From Parcubacteria bacterium C7867-008 (GTDB lineage Bacteria; Patescibacteria; Paceibacteria; UBA9973; UBA2103), in contig LFCR01000006.1 of assembly GCA_001189215.1 (NCBI GenBank), positions 124,001-188,000 on the forward strand: DNA of 64,000 nt. The letters run 5' to 3'. Below, one piece after another: positions 52,522 through 60,818 of the stretch. The notes beneath the pieces were generated by a model. The model did not search any database. It was not told the origin of the DNA and saw nothing but the letters and a program-made list of their open reading frames with translations. Position numbers and translations under genes: made by a program. Numbering within the stretch: position 1 is the first letter of the stretch; each line of letters starts with the position of its first letter.

Positions 52522-54378
52522 ATGGCACTACGCGAAACACTGAACGCAACAAAAGCTGCAAAAGAGGCAGCAAAAGCACAGGCAGAATTATCTGTCGCTG
52601 AACAAGAGAAAGCACAACTTAAAGAACAGTTTGATGCACTTATCACCAAACGAGCTGCATTAGCAGAAATTAAGAAGGTGGCTGCAGACGCGTATAGTGC
52701 ATTGAGTGAGAAGGCACCTAAGGCAAGAGGTGCGCTCAAGGAACTTCGATCGATCCATAAAGAATCAGTGGATGAAGATACTGGGGAAGCAGCGATACCA
52801 AAGGCATCAGAACTAATTAGAAGTGAAGAATACCAGGATGAAGAGGAGGTTGTGGCGTATAAGGATGCGCGAGAAGAATTTAGACTATCTGTAAAAGGAG
52901 TACGAGAGGTACGAAAGCAACTTAAGGAACTTGGTATTGATGACGCCGATTCTCTCCTACCAGGTCAGCTTGAAAGTGTCCTTGAAGAGACCGACAGGGA
53001 TATTGATGCTCAGACACGCGCATTTGTACTGGAACATCCGGACGTAGATCCAGAAATGAGTGCAAGGGTTCGAGCAGAAGTGGTGGCTGATATAGCAAAT
53101 CGAACCGGCCGAGCTCTTGATAGAGAGCATTACTTTACAGATACATTTAAGCCGCAGCAAGCTTTTGGTAATTCGTACGTAAAGCACGGTAGGCTTGAGA
53201 ACGCTGTTCGCGAAGGAATAGTTGCTTTGAATTCTGATAGAGAAACGAGACAAAGCACTATTAAGAGATTGAGAGAACTATATCCTGATGCAGAAGGTAT
53301 CTCTGAATTCGATACAGAAGCATTAGAACTCTCTCTTGCACGCCAAATTGTTTCAGGGTATGCAGCTCCGCGTAAAGACTATTACGAAACTGGAACGTGG
53401 CTTGCTAGGAAATACAACGAGGGTAAAGAAGATGGAAAGGAAAATGCAGATTCAGATGAGACTTCAGCAGTTGAAAGTCTAATACAAGAGGCAGTTGCTA
53501 CGGGGATGTTCCGTCCTGTAGCAGAAAGCTACATCCAAGACTACAAGGCACTACGTGAGTATGAAGGGCTCCCGGAGCAAATACGAATTGCCCAGAGTAC
53601 TCTTACTGAAGCTGAAGAAGCAAACCGGAATGATGAAAGAGTATTGCGTGAAACGCAGGATCAACGACCACGATACAGTCGTGAGGCGGTGCTAAAGACT
53701 CAGGGGTTGGCTAGAGATCTCCTGACACTTCTCCCAGCACTACGTACTGAGCTTGGTGAAGGAAAGAATGAAGTTATAAGTGTCAAGAGATCAGGAGATC
53801 GTCTCGTATTTAGAGTGGCCCCTCCGTTTGCAACAGGTAGATTAGAGGAAAATAACAGAGAAGAAGCGCGAGAAATCAAAGGAATTGAAGAGAGGATATT
53901 AAGCACAATGAGGGAGAAAATTAGCTTCGATCCTTTTGGTAAAAAAAGCAAGGATAAACAGGATCGTATCTCGGCTCTAGATGAACAAAAGAAAAGTAGA
54001 CAAGATGCGCTAGACATAAGTGAACGCGAGGTTCGTCGTACGAAAGAGGATGCTGCAGAGATACAACGTCGCTTGGAATGGAGGCTTGAGCCGTATATGT
54101 CGTCACAATTCCTTTCTGAAACTTCTTCAGGAGGAAGTGTTGCACAGCTGTTGAATGGCCTGAATGAAGCAGCGCACCGCAGGCACCAGCAAGCAGAAAC
54201 AGCCCTTGAAGAACTGAAGCAAGAGGCTGAACAAAGAACAGCCACCTTCACTGAAGTCTCAGAACGCATTGCTGGCTTCTCAAATACAAAAACTGAACTT
54301 CGTGGCGCGGTCGCAGACGCAGAACGTAGAAAGGAAGAGCTGGAACGTCGTCTAAAGCAAGCTGGCTACCTTAATTAG
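52522..54378 (+). CDS. Large coiled-coil protein of unknown function
   Basis: 618 residues, very rich in E, A, K, R, with long heptad stretches at both ends (about 1-60, 90-140, 375-410 and 480-618). The globular middle (about 150-370) contains LDREHYFTDTFKPQQAFGNS and QIVSGYAAPRKDYYETGTWL. A short beta-like segment (ISVKRSGDRLVFRVAPPFAT) lies near 440. There is no signal peptide or membrane helix, so it is probably cytoplasmic and elongated. SMC-like head motifs are absent. A TATACT box is 17 nt upstream of the ATG. Confidence 0.7.
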   Translation: MALRETLNATKAAKEAAKAQAELSVAEQEKAQLKEQFDALITKRAALAEIKKVAADAYSALSEKAPKARGALKELRSIHKESVDEDTGEAAIPKASELIRSEEYQDEEEVVAYKDAREEFRLSVKGVREVRKQLKELGIDDADSLLPGQLESVLEETDRDIDAQTRAFVLEHPDVDPEMSARVRAEVVADIANRTGRALDREHYFTDTFKPQQAFGNSYVKHGRLENAVREGIVALNSDRETRQSTIKRLRELYPDAEGISEFDTEALELSLARQIVSGYAAPRKDYYETGTWLARKYNEGKEDGKENADSDETSAVESLIQEAVATGMFRPVAESYIQDYKALREYEGLPEQIRIAQSTLTEAEEANRNDERVLRETQDQRPRYSREAVLKTQGLARDLLTLLPALRTELGEGKNEVISVKRSGDRLVFRVAPPFATGRLEENNREEAREIKGIEERILSTMREKISFDPFGKKSKDKQDRISALDEQKKSRQDALDISEREVRRTKEDAAEIQRRLEWRLEPYMSSQFLSETSSGGSVAQLLNGLNEAAHRRHQQAETALEELKQEAEQRTATFTEVSERIAGFSNTKTELRGAVADAERRKEELERRLKQAGYLN

Positions 54379-54391
54379 AGCTAGGTCTATA

Positions 54392-54727
54392 TCATCTACC
54401 TTTTGGTTTCCACTGACTAACTGCAAGATCAACCGTCGTTCCGTTTAGTTTAAAAGAAACTCCCTCCTTCTGGAGGAGTTTCTTTTTAGTAGAGAGACCC
54501 TCACCATAGGCATACCCAGCAAGCGTACCGTTCGACGCAACCACACGATGACAGGGAACGGTCTTGGTATCTTTGTTACTGCTCATGCAGGTACCAACCG
54601 CGCGTGCCGCACCCGGTCTTCCCGCAAGCGCAGCAACCTGTCCGTAGGTTGCAACGCATCCTTTTGGAATACTTGAGACCACAGCATATACCGTGCTCTG
54701 AAAGTTAGTCTTTGGCGTGTTCTTCAT
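54392..54727 (-). CDS. MGMT/Ogt-type DNA alkyltransferase, minimal domain
   Basis: 111 residues covering only the DNA-binding/active-site domain. VVSSIPKGCVATYGQVAALA is the N-terminal helix region, GRPGAARAVGTCMSSN the Arg-finger region, and VPCHRVVASNG the PCHRV active site with the acceptor Cys intact. Alkyltransferase-like (ATL) proteins have the same size but lack that Cys, so this may be an active small MGMT. I start at ATG 54727, 7 nt after TATACT. Divergent from the DUF192 gene with overlapping promoters. Confidence 0.88.
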   Translation of the reverse strand: MKNTPKTNFQSTVYAVVSSIPKGCVATYGQVAALAGRPGAARAVGTCMSSNKDTKTVPCHRVVASNGTLAGYAYGEGLSTKKKLLQKEGVSFKLNGTTVDLAVSQWKPKGR

Positions 54728-54734
54728 AGTAGGC

Positions 54735-54756
54735 AGTATAGCAAAGCTGCTATTAT
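54735..54756. promoter_or_regulatory. Divergent leaderless promoters of the MGMT and DUF192 genes
   Basis: Minus strand TATACT (54740-54735) is 7 nt from the MGMT ATG; plus strand TATTAT (54751-54756) is 6 nt from the DUF192 ATG. The two -10 boxes are 10 bp apart, so polymerases would compete. Confidence 0.5.
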
Positions 54757-54762
54757 AACTGC

Positions 54763-55269
54763 ATGTATAACGGGGTAGACGTACCGCATAAAAGACAATA
54801 TGTCCGATACGGTATTGCAGGTATTGTTGGTCTAATATTGATCGGCGGATGGCTCTGGTACGCCCGTCCATTCATGTCCGATAGCCGTTTATCTGTCTTC
54901 CCCACTTCGATAACAACTCCTGAAAGTCCTATCTCTTTTGAGATTGTTACTACTCATAAGGATCAAGAGAAGGGGCTAAGCGGAAGAAAGAATATAAAGC
55001 CTGATTACGCTATGCTCTTCGTGTTTGATAAAAATGACACCTACGGTATTTGGATGAAAGGCATGCTTGTTCCGATTGATATCCTCTGGCTATCGGACAA
55101 TGGGACCATCATCACGCTTGAGCATAATGTCGAACCATCTTCGTACCCGCATGTCTTTTATCCTGATACACCGGCTCGGTATGTTGTTGAGATGCGCGCA
55201 GGACAAGCAGCGGCACGCGGGTGGTCGGTAGGAACGAAAGTGCATCTGCCCTTGCCATACGGGAAATAA
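54763..55269 (+). CDS. Membrane-anchored DUF192 protein
   Basis: 168 residues. N-terminal membrane helix (about 17-35, GIAGIVGLILIGGWLWYA). The DUF192 beta-domain follows: VTTHKDQEKGLSGRKNI, MLFVFDKNDTYGIWMKGMLV, PIDILWLSDNGTIITLEHNV and YVVEMRAGQAAARGWSVGTKV. DUF192 proteins are widespread exported proteins without an established function. Confidence 0.9.
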   Translation: MYNGVDVPHKRQYVRYGIAGIVGLILIGGWLWYARPFMSDSRLSVFPTSITTPESPISFEIVTTHKDQEKGLSGRKNIKPDYAMLFVFDKNDTYGIWMKGMLVPIDILWLSDNGTIITLEHNVEPSSYPHVFYPDTPARYVVEMRAGQAAARGWSVGTKVHLPLPYGK

Positions 55270-55377
55270 ATCCTCGAGTGCGGTGTCCACAGTATGATTC
55301 GATGAAGCGGCGGTACAATTCATGTACGTCGACACCATCCTCGTTCTTCGGCGCCTATTATCTCTTATTCAAACCCT
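55270..55377 (+). promoter_or_regulatory. Leader region of the class II RNR gene
   Basis: 108 nt. TATTAT (about 16 nt before the ATG) is the likely -10. GGTGTC and GACACC can close a large hairpin. Too short, and without the conserved B12-box, for a cobalamin riboswitch. Confidence 0.35.
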
Positions 55378-57753
55378 ATGGCTAAAACCACTAAGTCTGC
55401 TGTGCTCGCGTCTAAGAAAAAGGTATCGGTTCCTGCAAAAGTAGTTGCTCCGGTAGAAAGTAAGGAGACGAAACGATACCGTGAATTAATTCCAAGAATT
55501 GAGAAGCGAGATGGACGGATGACAGATTTTTCATTTGAGAAGATTGTTTCCGTAACACACAAGGCGATGGCAGCAGCCAATGAGGGAGGAGAGGATGATG
55601 CGGTGCTCGTAGCACACCAGGTAGCCGGTGAGCTCGCTCGCTTTGCAAAGAAGTACAAGAACTTCCTTCCAACGGTGGAAGGTATCCAAGATGCAGTGGA
55701 GAAGCAGCTCATGCTTAACGACTTCACAGCGTCTGCAAAGGCGTACATTCTGTACCGTGATAAGCGGAATCAGATGCGTACCGAGCATATTGAGATTCCT
55801 GAGGATGTACGTCGTCTTGCTGATGAAAGTAAGACCTATTTTAAGAACAATGCACTCGGAGAGTTCGTATACCTTCGCAGCTACTCCAAATGGAATCCTG
55901 CACTCGGTCGTCGTGAGACCTGGGTAGAGACGGTGGACCGATATATCGCGTTCATGAAAAAGAATCTTGGCAAGAAACTTGCTGATAAGGAATACGCAGA
56001 GCTCCGTGAAGCAATTCTCAAGCAGGAAGTTATGCCTTCTATGCGTCTCATGCAGTTTGCTGGTGAGGCAGTAGAGCGATGTAACGTTGCTGCATACAAT
56101 TGTTCATTCATCGCGCCATCGAAGATTCCAGACTTCGCAGAGATCATGTACATCTCTATGTGTGGTACTGGTGTTGGATACTCTGTTGAAAGCGCAAACG
56201 TACAGGCACTTCCACAGATCGGTACACAGACCGGTGAAAAGCTTGCAACACATGTCGTAGGGGACTCAAAGGAAGGGTGGTGTGATGCACTTACTCTTGG
56301 ACTCAAGACTTGGTTCGCTGGTAATGATGTTGATTTTGATTTCTCTCAGGTACGTCCTGCTGGTGCACGCCTCAAGGTTATGGGTGGTAAGGCATCAGGG
56401 CCTGAGCCACTTCGCAGCCTCCTTGCATTCTCTCGCGAACGCATCCTAAGTCGTCAGGGTCGTCGTCTCCGTAACATCGATGTACATGACATGATCTGCA
56501 AGATAGGTGAGTGTGTGGTTGCTGGTGGGGTACGTCGTAGCGCGATGATTTCCCTCTCGGATCTTGATGATGATCTCGTTCGTGACGCTAAAAAGGGTGA
56601 ATTCTGGAACACCAACCCACAGCGTTCTATCGCTAACAACTCCGCAATCTATAACGAGAAGCCAACCAACGCAGAGTTCATGGATGAGTGGGTTGCTCTT
56701 ATGAAGAGCGGGTCAGGTGAGCGTGGCATCTTCAACCGTGGTGCACTTTCTAAGCAGCTTCCAGAGCGCCGTGTTTCCTTCTGGGAGAACACAGGATACA
56801 TCAAGGGAGGAAAGGTGGTTGGACCTGCAGGAACTAATCCTTGCGGTGAGATCATTCTTAAGTCTAAGCAATTCTGTAACCTCACTGAAGTAATTGCTCG
56901 TTCAGGAGATACAAAGGAGTCGCTCATTCGCAAGGCACGTCTTGCAACCATACTTGGCACCTATCAGTCCACACTCACTAGCCTCAACTACCTCTCTAAG
57001 GAGTGGACAGAGAACTGTGAAGCAGAACGTCTTCTTGGTGTATCAGTAACCGGTCAGTGGGACTCTAAAGCATCCCGTAGTGCAGACACTCTAAAGGCAA
57101 TGCGCGCAGAGACTATCAAGACCAACAAGAAGTATGCAGAGAAGATGGGTGTGAATGCATCTATGGCGATCACTTGTGTGAAGCCATCAGGTACCGTATC
57201 TCAGACCTTCGATGTGTCTTCTGGTATGCATCCTCGTCACTCACCGTACTATGTTCGTCGTATCCGTATTAGTGCAACAGACTCCCTATTCAAGTTCATG
57301 CGTGACGCGGGTGTGCCATTCTTCCCAGAAGTGGGACAGAACCCAGAGACGGCAAACACCTACGTACTCGAGTTCCCAGTGAAAGCTCCAGAAGGTGCAA
57401 CATCTAAGAATGACATCACCGCACTAGATCAGCTCGAGCACTGGAAACTTGTAAAAGAGAACTACACTGAACACAATCCATCGGTAACGGTATCTGTGGG
57501 AGATGATGAGTGGATCAAGGTAGCAAACTGGGTATATGAGAACTGGGATATCGTTGGAGGTCTTTCATTCCTTCCTCGTGACAACCACGTATACCGTCTA
57601 GCTCCCTACGAGCCAATCACCAAGGCAGAGTACGAGACTCGCATCAAGAACTTCCCAACTGTAGACTACGCAAAGCTTATGCTCTACGAGCGTGCTGATG
57701 AGACCGAACTCAAGAAGGAATTGGCCTGTGTGGCAGGTATCTGCGAGATTTAA
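55378..57753 (+). CDS. nrdJ: Adenosylcobalamin-dependent ribonucleotide reductase (class II) with ATP-cone
   Basis: 791 residues. A Lys-rich N-terminus and ATP-cone (RIEKRDGRMTDFSFEKIVSV) precede the RNR barrel. Radical-site and redox motifs are intact: AAYNCSFIAP, CVVAGGVRRSAMISLSDLDD, GTNPCGEIIL (thiyl Cys), KSKQFCNLTEV, CVKPSGTVSQ and a C-terminal CVAGIC redox pair. GGVRRSA-ISLS-D is typical of the monomeric RTPR-like branch. It makes deoxyribonucleotides using vitamin B12, which these cells are not expected to synthesise. No Shine-Dalgarno. Terminator follows. Confidence 0.93.
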   Translation: MAKTTKSAVLASKKKVSVPAKVVAPVESKETKRYRELIPRIEKRDGRMTDFSFEKIVSVTHKAMAAANEGGEDDAVLVAHQVAGELARFAKKYKNFLPTVEGIQDAVEKQLMLNDFTASAKAYILYRDKRNQMRTEHIEIPEDVRRLADESKTYFKNNALGEFVYLRSYSKWNPALGRRETWVETVDRYIAFMKKNLGKKLADKEYAELREAILKQEVMPSMRLMQFAGEAVERCNVAAYNCSFIAPSKIPDFAEIMYISMCGTGVGYSVESANVQALPQIGTQTGEKLATHVVGDSKEGWCDALTLGLKTWFAGNDVDFDFSQVRPAGARLKVMGGKASGPEPLRSLLAFSRERILSRQGRRLRNIDVHDMICKIGECVVAGGVRRSAMISLSDLDDDLVRDAKKGEFWNTNPQRSIANNSAIYNEKPTNAEFMDEWVALMKSGSGERGIFNRGALSKQLPERRVSFWENTGYIKGGKVVGPAGTNPCGEIILKSKQFCNLTEVIARSGDTKESLIRKARLATILGTYQSTLTSLNYLSKEWTENCEAERLLGVSVTGQWDSKASRSADTLKAMRAETIKTNKKYAEKMGVNASMAITCVKPSGTVSQTFDVSSGMHPRHSPYYVRRIRISATDSLFKFMRDAGVPFFPEVGQNPETANTYVLEFPVKAPEGATSKNDITALDQLEHWKLVKENYTEHNPSVTVSVGDDEWIKVANWVYENWDIVGGLSFLPRDNHVYRLAPYEPITKAEYETRIKNFPTVDYAKLMLYERADETELKKELACVAGICEI

Positions 57754-57767
57754 TTGAAGGTATTCAA

Positions 57768-57798
57768 CAAGAAAAGGCGCCTAACGCGCCTTTTCTTG
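57768..57798 (+). terminator. Intrinsic terminator of the RNR gene
   Basis: CAAGAAAAGGCGC pairs perfectly with GCGCCTTTTCTTG around CTAAC. Confidence 0.85.
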
Positions 57799-57851
57799 TA
57801 GTGGTTCCGGTAATGGAATCCGAATCTTTTCCTTTTTATAAAAATATATGG

Positions 57852-57857
57852 TATAAT
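57852..57857 (+). promoter_or_regulatory. rnpB -10 box
   Basis: Perfect TATAAT about 7 nt upstream of the RNase P RNA 5' end; no clear -35 in the A/T-rich sequence before it. Confidence 0.65.
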
Positions 57858-57863
57858 GTTCTC

Positions 57864-58187
57864 AGACCGATCTAGACGATCGCTCTGAGTTTCTCAGGGA
57901 GGAAAGTCCGAACACAGGCTAGCAATAGCAGCAGGGTAGCGGGTAACGCCCGTCCGTAGTGATACGCGAGGTGCGAGCAGAGACGCTCGAAGAGAAATCC
58001 TAGAGCATCTGATTTCGGTCAGATGAATCCGTACGGTGACGTATGGGGTGAAACGGCTAAATCCTTACCTCTGTGCAAGGCCGTGCCCAGCAATGGGAGC
58101 GCCGCTCGAGCTACTTGGTAACAAGTAGCCCAGATAGATGATCGTCCGTACTTCGGTACGACAGAATTCGGCTTATCGGATCGGTCT
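57864..58187 (+). ncRNA. rnpB: RNase P RNA (type A)
   Basis: About 324 nt. The 5' AGACCGATC pairs with the 3' GATCGGTCT (P1). The universally conserved GAGGAAAGTCCGAACAC (CR-I), AGAGAAATCC and GGTGAAACGGCTAAATCC, GTGCAAGGCCGTGCCCA, and 3' ACAGAATTCGGCTTATCGGA (P4 partner strand) are all present in order. It processes 5' ends of tRNA precursors. Bounded by TATAAT and a terminator. Confidence 0.97.
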
Positions 58188-58195
58188 AACAACAT

Positions 58196-58231
58196 GAAGA
58201 AACCTGCCCTCTGGGTGGGTTTCTTCGCTTT
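58196..58231 (+). terminator. Intrinsic terminator after rnpB
   Basis: GAAGAAACC...GGTTTCTTC with an inner CCC/GGG, followed by GCTTTTC. Confidence 0.8.
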
Positions 58232-58364
58232 TCATGCGAGTGTGTTCTTATTTCCTATCCCCACCCGCCTATATTAGGTACTGCTTCGATGGAGGCAGGC
58301 CGTATACTTACATAGGTATTATTAGGTTTATCAGGGTTAATCCCGTAATTACGGTGTAAATAAC
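58232..58364 (+). promoter_or_regulatory. Intergenic region with promoter of the TPR-murJ-lepA operon
   Basis: 133 nt without ORF. TATACT at about 58303-58308 is the best -10. Downstream lie short repeats (TAGGTATTATTAGG, GTAATTACGG), probably part of the 5' leader. Confidence 0.4.
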
Positions 58365-60809
58365 ATGCAAACAGATACAGCTCACGCAGCGGTATCCGTC
58401 GCGCCCCACCCTCGGCGCTTTTCGTTCGATACGCTTGCCATCTGGGCTCTCACGCTCACGGCAGCGCTATCAGCGATAGCGTTCATTCCGGTGGCCACGG
58501 TACCGTTCCTTTATACGAAAGTGTCGATCATCGCCTTAGGCGGTTTGATCGCACTGGTGTTCTTCGTGCTCGCACGCCTCACGCGTGGCAACATCATTGT
58601 TCCTCCGGTCGCACTGATCGGGGCGCTTTGGTTCTTGCCGCTCGCGTATGCACTCTCAATGCTCTTCTCTGGCAATCCACTTGCTGCGGGAGCATTTGGA
58701 AATGAACTAGAGCCAGATACGTTTGGCTTCATGCTCATTCTTGCGGCATTCGCGACCTTGATCGCACTAGTGTTCCGCAGGACTAACCACTACCGTACAT
58801 TCTTCTCGGTTGGTGGTGTGGTGCTCGCGATTACCCTCGTGGCACAGATCCTGTTCGTGATCATTGGTAAGGTGTCTCCAAATCTTGTTTCCTCAACCGC
58901 CAACCTCGTTGGGTCCTTCACGGATCTAGGTATGGTAGTGGGTCTTGGTCTGGTGATTGGATTGCTTGCGATCCGTTTTGTTTCCCTCTCACAGCGCATC
59001 CGCATAGCACTATGGGTCTTCGGTGCTCTCGGCCTCGTGACCCTAGCGCTCGTGAACTCAAAGCTTATTTGGATTCTTGTAACCCTCGTCGCTCTCGGTC
59101 TCTTCATTGAGGCAATCATGAAGCGTCGTGGTGTTGCTGACGAAGATGACTTTGAAGGAGTAGCAACACTTGAGGTATCTTCAGGTCGTGAAAGCGGCAT
59201 GGGAGACTCTCGTGCACTAGCACCGGCACTCGTAACAATCGTTATCGCACTCTTCTTTATTATTGGAGGAAATACTATCGGTGCTGCACTTTCAAATGCG
59301 CTCGGTACTAACTTCCTTGATGTGCATCCGTCTTGGCAGTCCACCTTCGCGGTTGGAAGTCATACGTACGCATCATCACCACTCTTTGGTTCAGGTCCTG
59401 GGACCTTCGGTGAGCAGTGGCTCAGGTACCGTGACCGTGCGTTGAATGACACGATCTTCTGGAACGTAGACTTCAATGCAGGTATCGGTATGATCCCAAC
59501 CTCGTTTGTCACCACTGGTATTCTTGGTGTCCTTGCTTGGCTTGGTTTCATTGGTCTCTTCCTCTTCATCGGTATTCGCGCGCTCCTCTTCCGTACTCCG
59601 GAAGATGCATACGCACGATTCGTATCGGTGGCATCGTTCGTAGGTAGTGTGTACCTGTTTGTTGTGATGATCTTCGCAACACCCGGTCCGCTCGTGCTAC
59701 TCGTTGGATTCTTCTTAGTTGGTCTCTTCATATCCTCGCTCCGCTATAGCGGTACGCGTCGTGAATGGGGAATCGTCTTTGCTAAGAATCCTCGTGTTGG
59801 CTTCGTTATTGTCTTCGGTCTAACCATCTTGTTGCTTGCATCTGTTGTTGCGGCATACACGGTGGTGGAACGATACCTTGCAAACGTCTCATACACCCAG
59901 GGTGTAGCAGCACTTGCCAAGGGAGACATTGCTGCCGCAAGTGAAGCAACACAGCGTGCAATCCTCTTTGCTCCAAACGATCGTACGTACCAGCTTGCAG
60001 CTGCAGTCGGTATTGCACAGATGAATCGTGTAGCAGCGGATCAGTCGCTTGCACCAAGTGATGCACAGCAGCAATTCCAGGCAGCACTCTCAACAAGTAT
60101 TCAAGCTGCATCAAAGGCAGTAGAACTTAACGGTAAGAACTACCAGAACTGGGCAGTACTCGGCGGTGTATATCAGACCGTTGTGCCGCTTAATCTTGAA
60201 GGAGCGTATGAGAAGTCTAAGGATGCGTACACACACGCTATAGAACTCAATCCTTCAAGTCCAACACTACCGTTTGCTCTTGCGCAGCTTGAGATTGCTA
60301 AGAAAAATTACCCTGCAGCAGAAGTGGCGCTTATGAACGCTATCAACCTTAAGCGCGATTACACGGAAGCTATCTACCTCTTCTCACAGCTTGAGGTACA
60401 GCAGGGTAAGACCCGTGAAGCACTTGAGGCAGCCGAAGCAGCAGCATACTTCGCACCAAACGATTCAAATGTTCTCTTCCAGCTCGGTATCCTCCGTTCC
60501 GGAAGTGGTGACGCAGATGGTGCTATCCAAGCACTCTCTCGTGCGGTTGAGATGAACAAGGAGTTTGCTAATGCCCGCTTCTTCCTTGCGGTTGCCTATG
60601 CAACCAAAGGACAGCTTGCACCAGCACTTGAACAGCTCGAGGCTATTGCGGCACTCTCCCCAGACAACGCAAAGATTGTTGAGGCAGACATTGCACAGCT
60701 CCGTGCTGGTAAGAATCCGTTCCCTGCATCTCGTCTTGGTGCGCTCGGTATAGCCAAGCCACCACTTCCTGAGGCAGCACCTGCAACTAGTGCAGCTCCA
60801 GCGAAGTAA
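58365..60809 (+). CDS. O-antigen-ligase/polymerase-like membrane protein with TPR domain
   Basis: 814 residues. About 12 membrane helices (residues 25-510), with an outer loop containing HPSWQSTFAVGSHTYASSPL and FGSGPGTFGEQWLRYR, which recalls the Wzy/WaaL catalytic loop. A TPR solenoid follows (about 530-790: AALAKGDIAAASEATQRAIL, AYTHAIELNPSSPTLPFALA, EAAEAAAYFAPNDSNVLFQL, AIQALSRAVEMNKEFANARF). Probably acts in surface glycan ligation or polymerisation; the acceptor is unknown. First gene of a run with murJ and lepA. Confidence 0.8.
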   Translation: MQTDTAHAAVSVAPHPRRFSFDTLAIWALTLTAALSAIAFIPVATVPFLYTKVSIIALGGLIALVFFVLARLTRGNIIVPPVALIGALWFLPLAYALSMLFSGNPLAAGAFGNELEPDTFGFMLILAAFATLIALVFRRTNHYRTFFSVGGVVLAITLVAQILFVIIGKVSPNLVSSTANLVGSFTDLGMVVGLGLVIGLLAIRFVSLSQRIRIALWVFGALGLVTLALVNSKLIWILVTLVALGLFIEAIMKRRGVADEDDFEGVATLEVSSGRESGMGDSRALAPALVTIVIALFFIIGGNTIGAALSNALGTNFLDVHPSWQSTFAVGSHTYASSPLFGSGPGTFGEQWLRYRDRALNDTIFWNVDFNAGIGMIPTSFVTTGILGVLAWLGFIGLFLFIGIRALLFRTPEDAYARFVSVASFVGSVYLFVVMIFATPGPLVLLVGFFLVGLFISSLRYSGTRREWGIVFAKNPRVGFVIVFGLTILLLASVVAAYTVVERYLANVSYTQGVAALAKGDIAAASEATQRAILFAPNDRTYQLAAAVGIAQMNRVAADQSLAPSDAQQQFQAALSTSIQAASKAVELNGKNYQNWAVLGGVYQTVVPLNLEGAYEKSKDAYTHAIELNPSSPTLPFALAQLEIAKKNYPAAEVALMNAINLKRDYTEAIYLFSQLEVQQGKTREALEAAEAAAYFAPNDSNVLFQLGILRSGSGDADGAIQALSRAVEMNKEFANARFFLAVAYATKGQLAPALEQLEAIAALSPDNAKIVEADIAQLRAGKNPFPASRLGALGIAKPPLPEAAPATSAAPAK

Positions 60810-60818
60810 TAAGAGGAA

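Noticed and set aside
55270..55377. Cobalamin riboswitch before the B12-dependent RNR
   Set aside because: The leader is too short and lacks the conserved B12-box.
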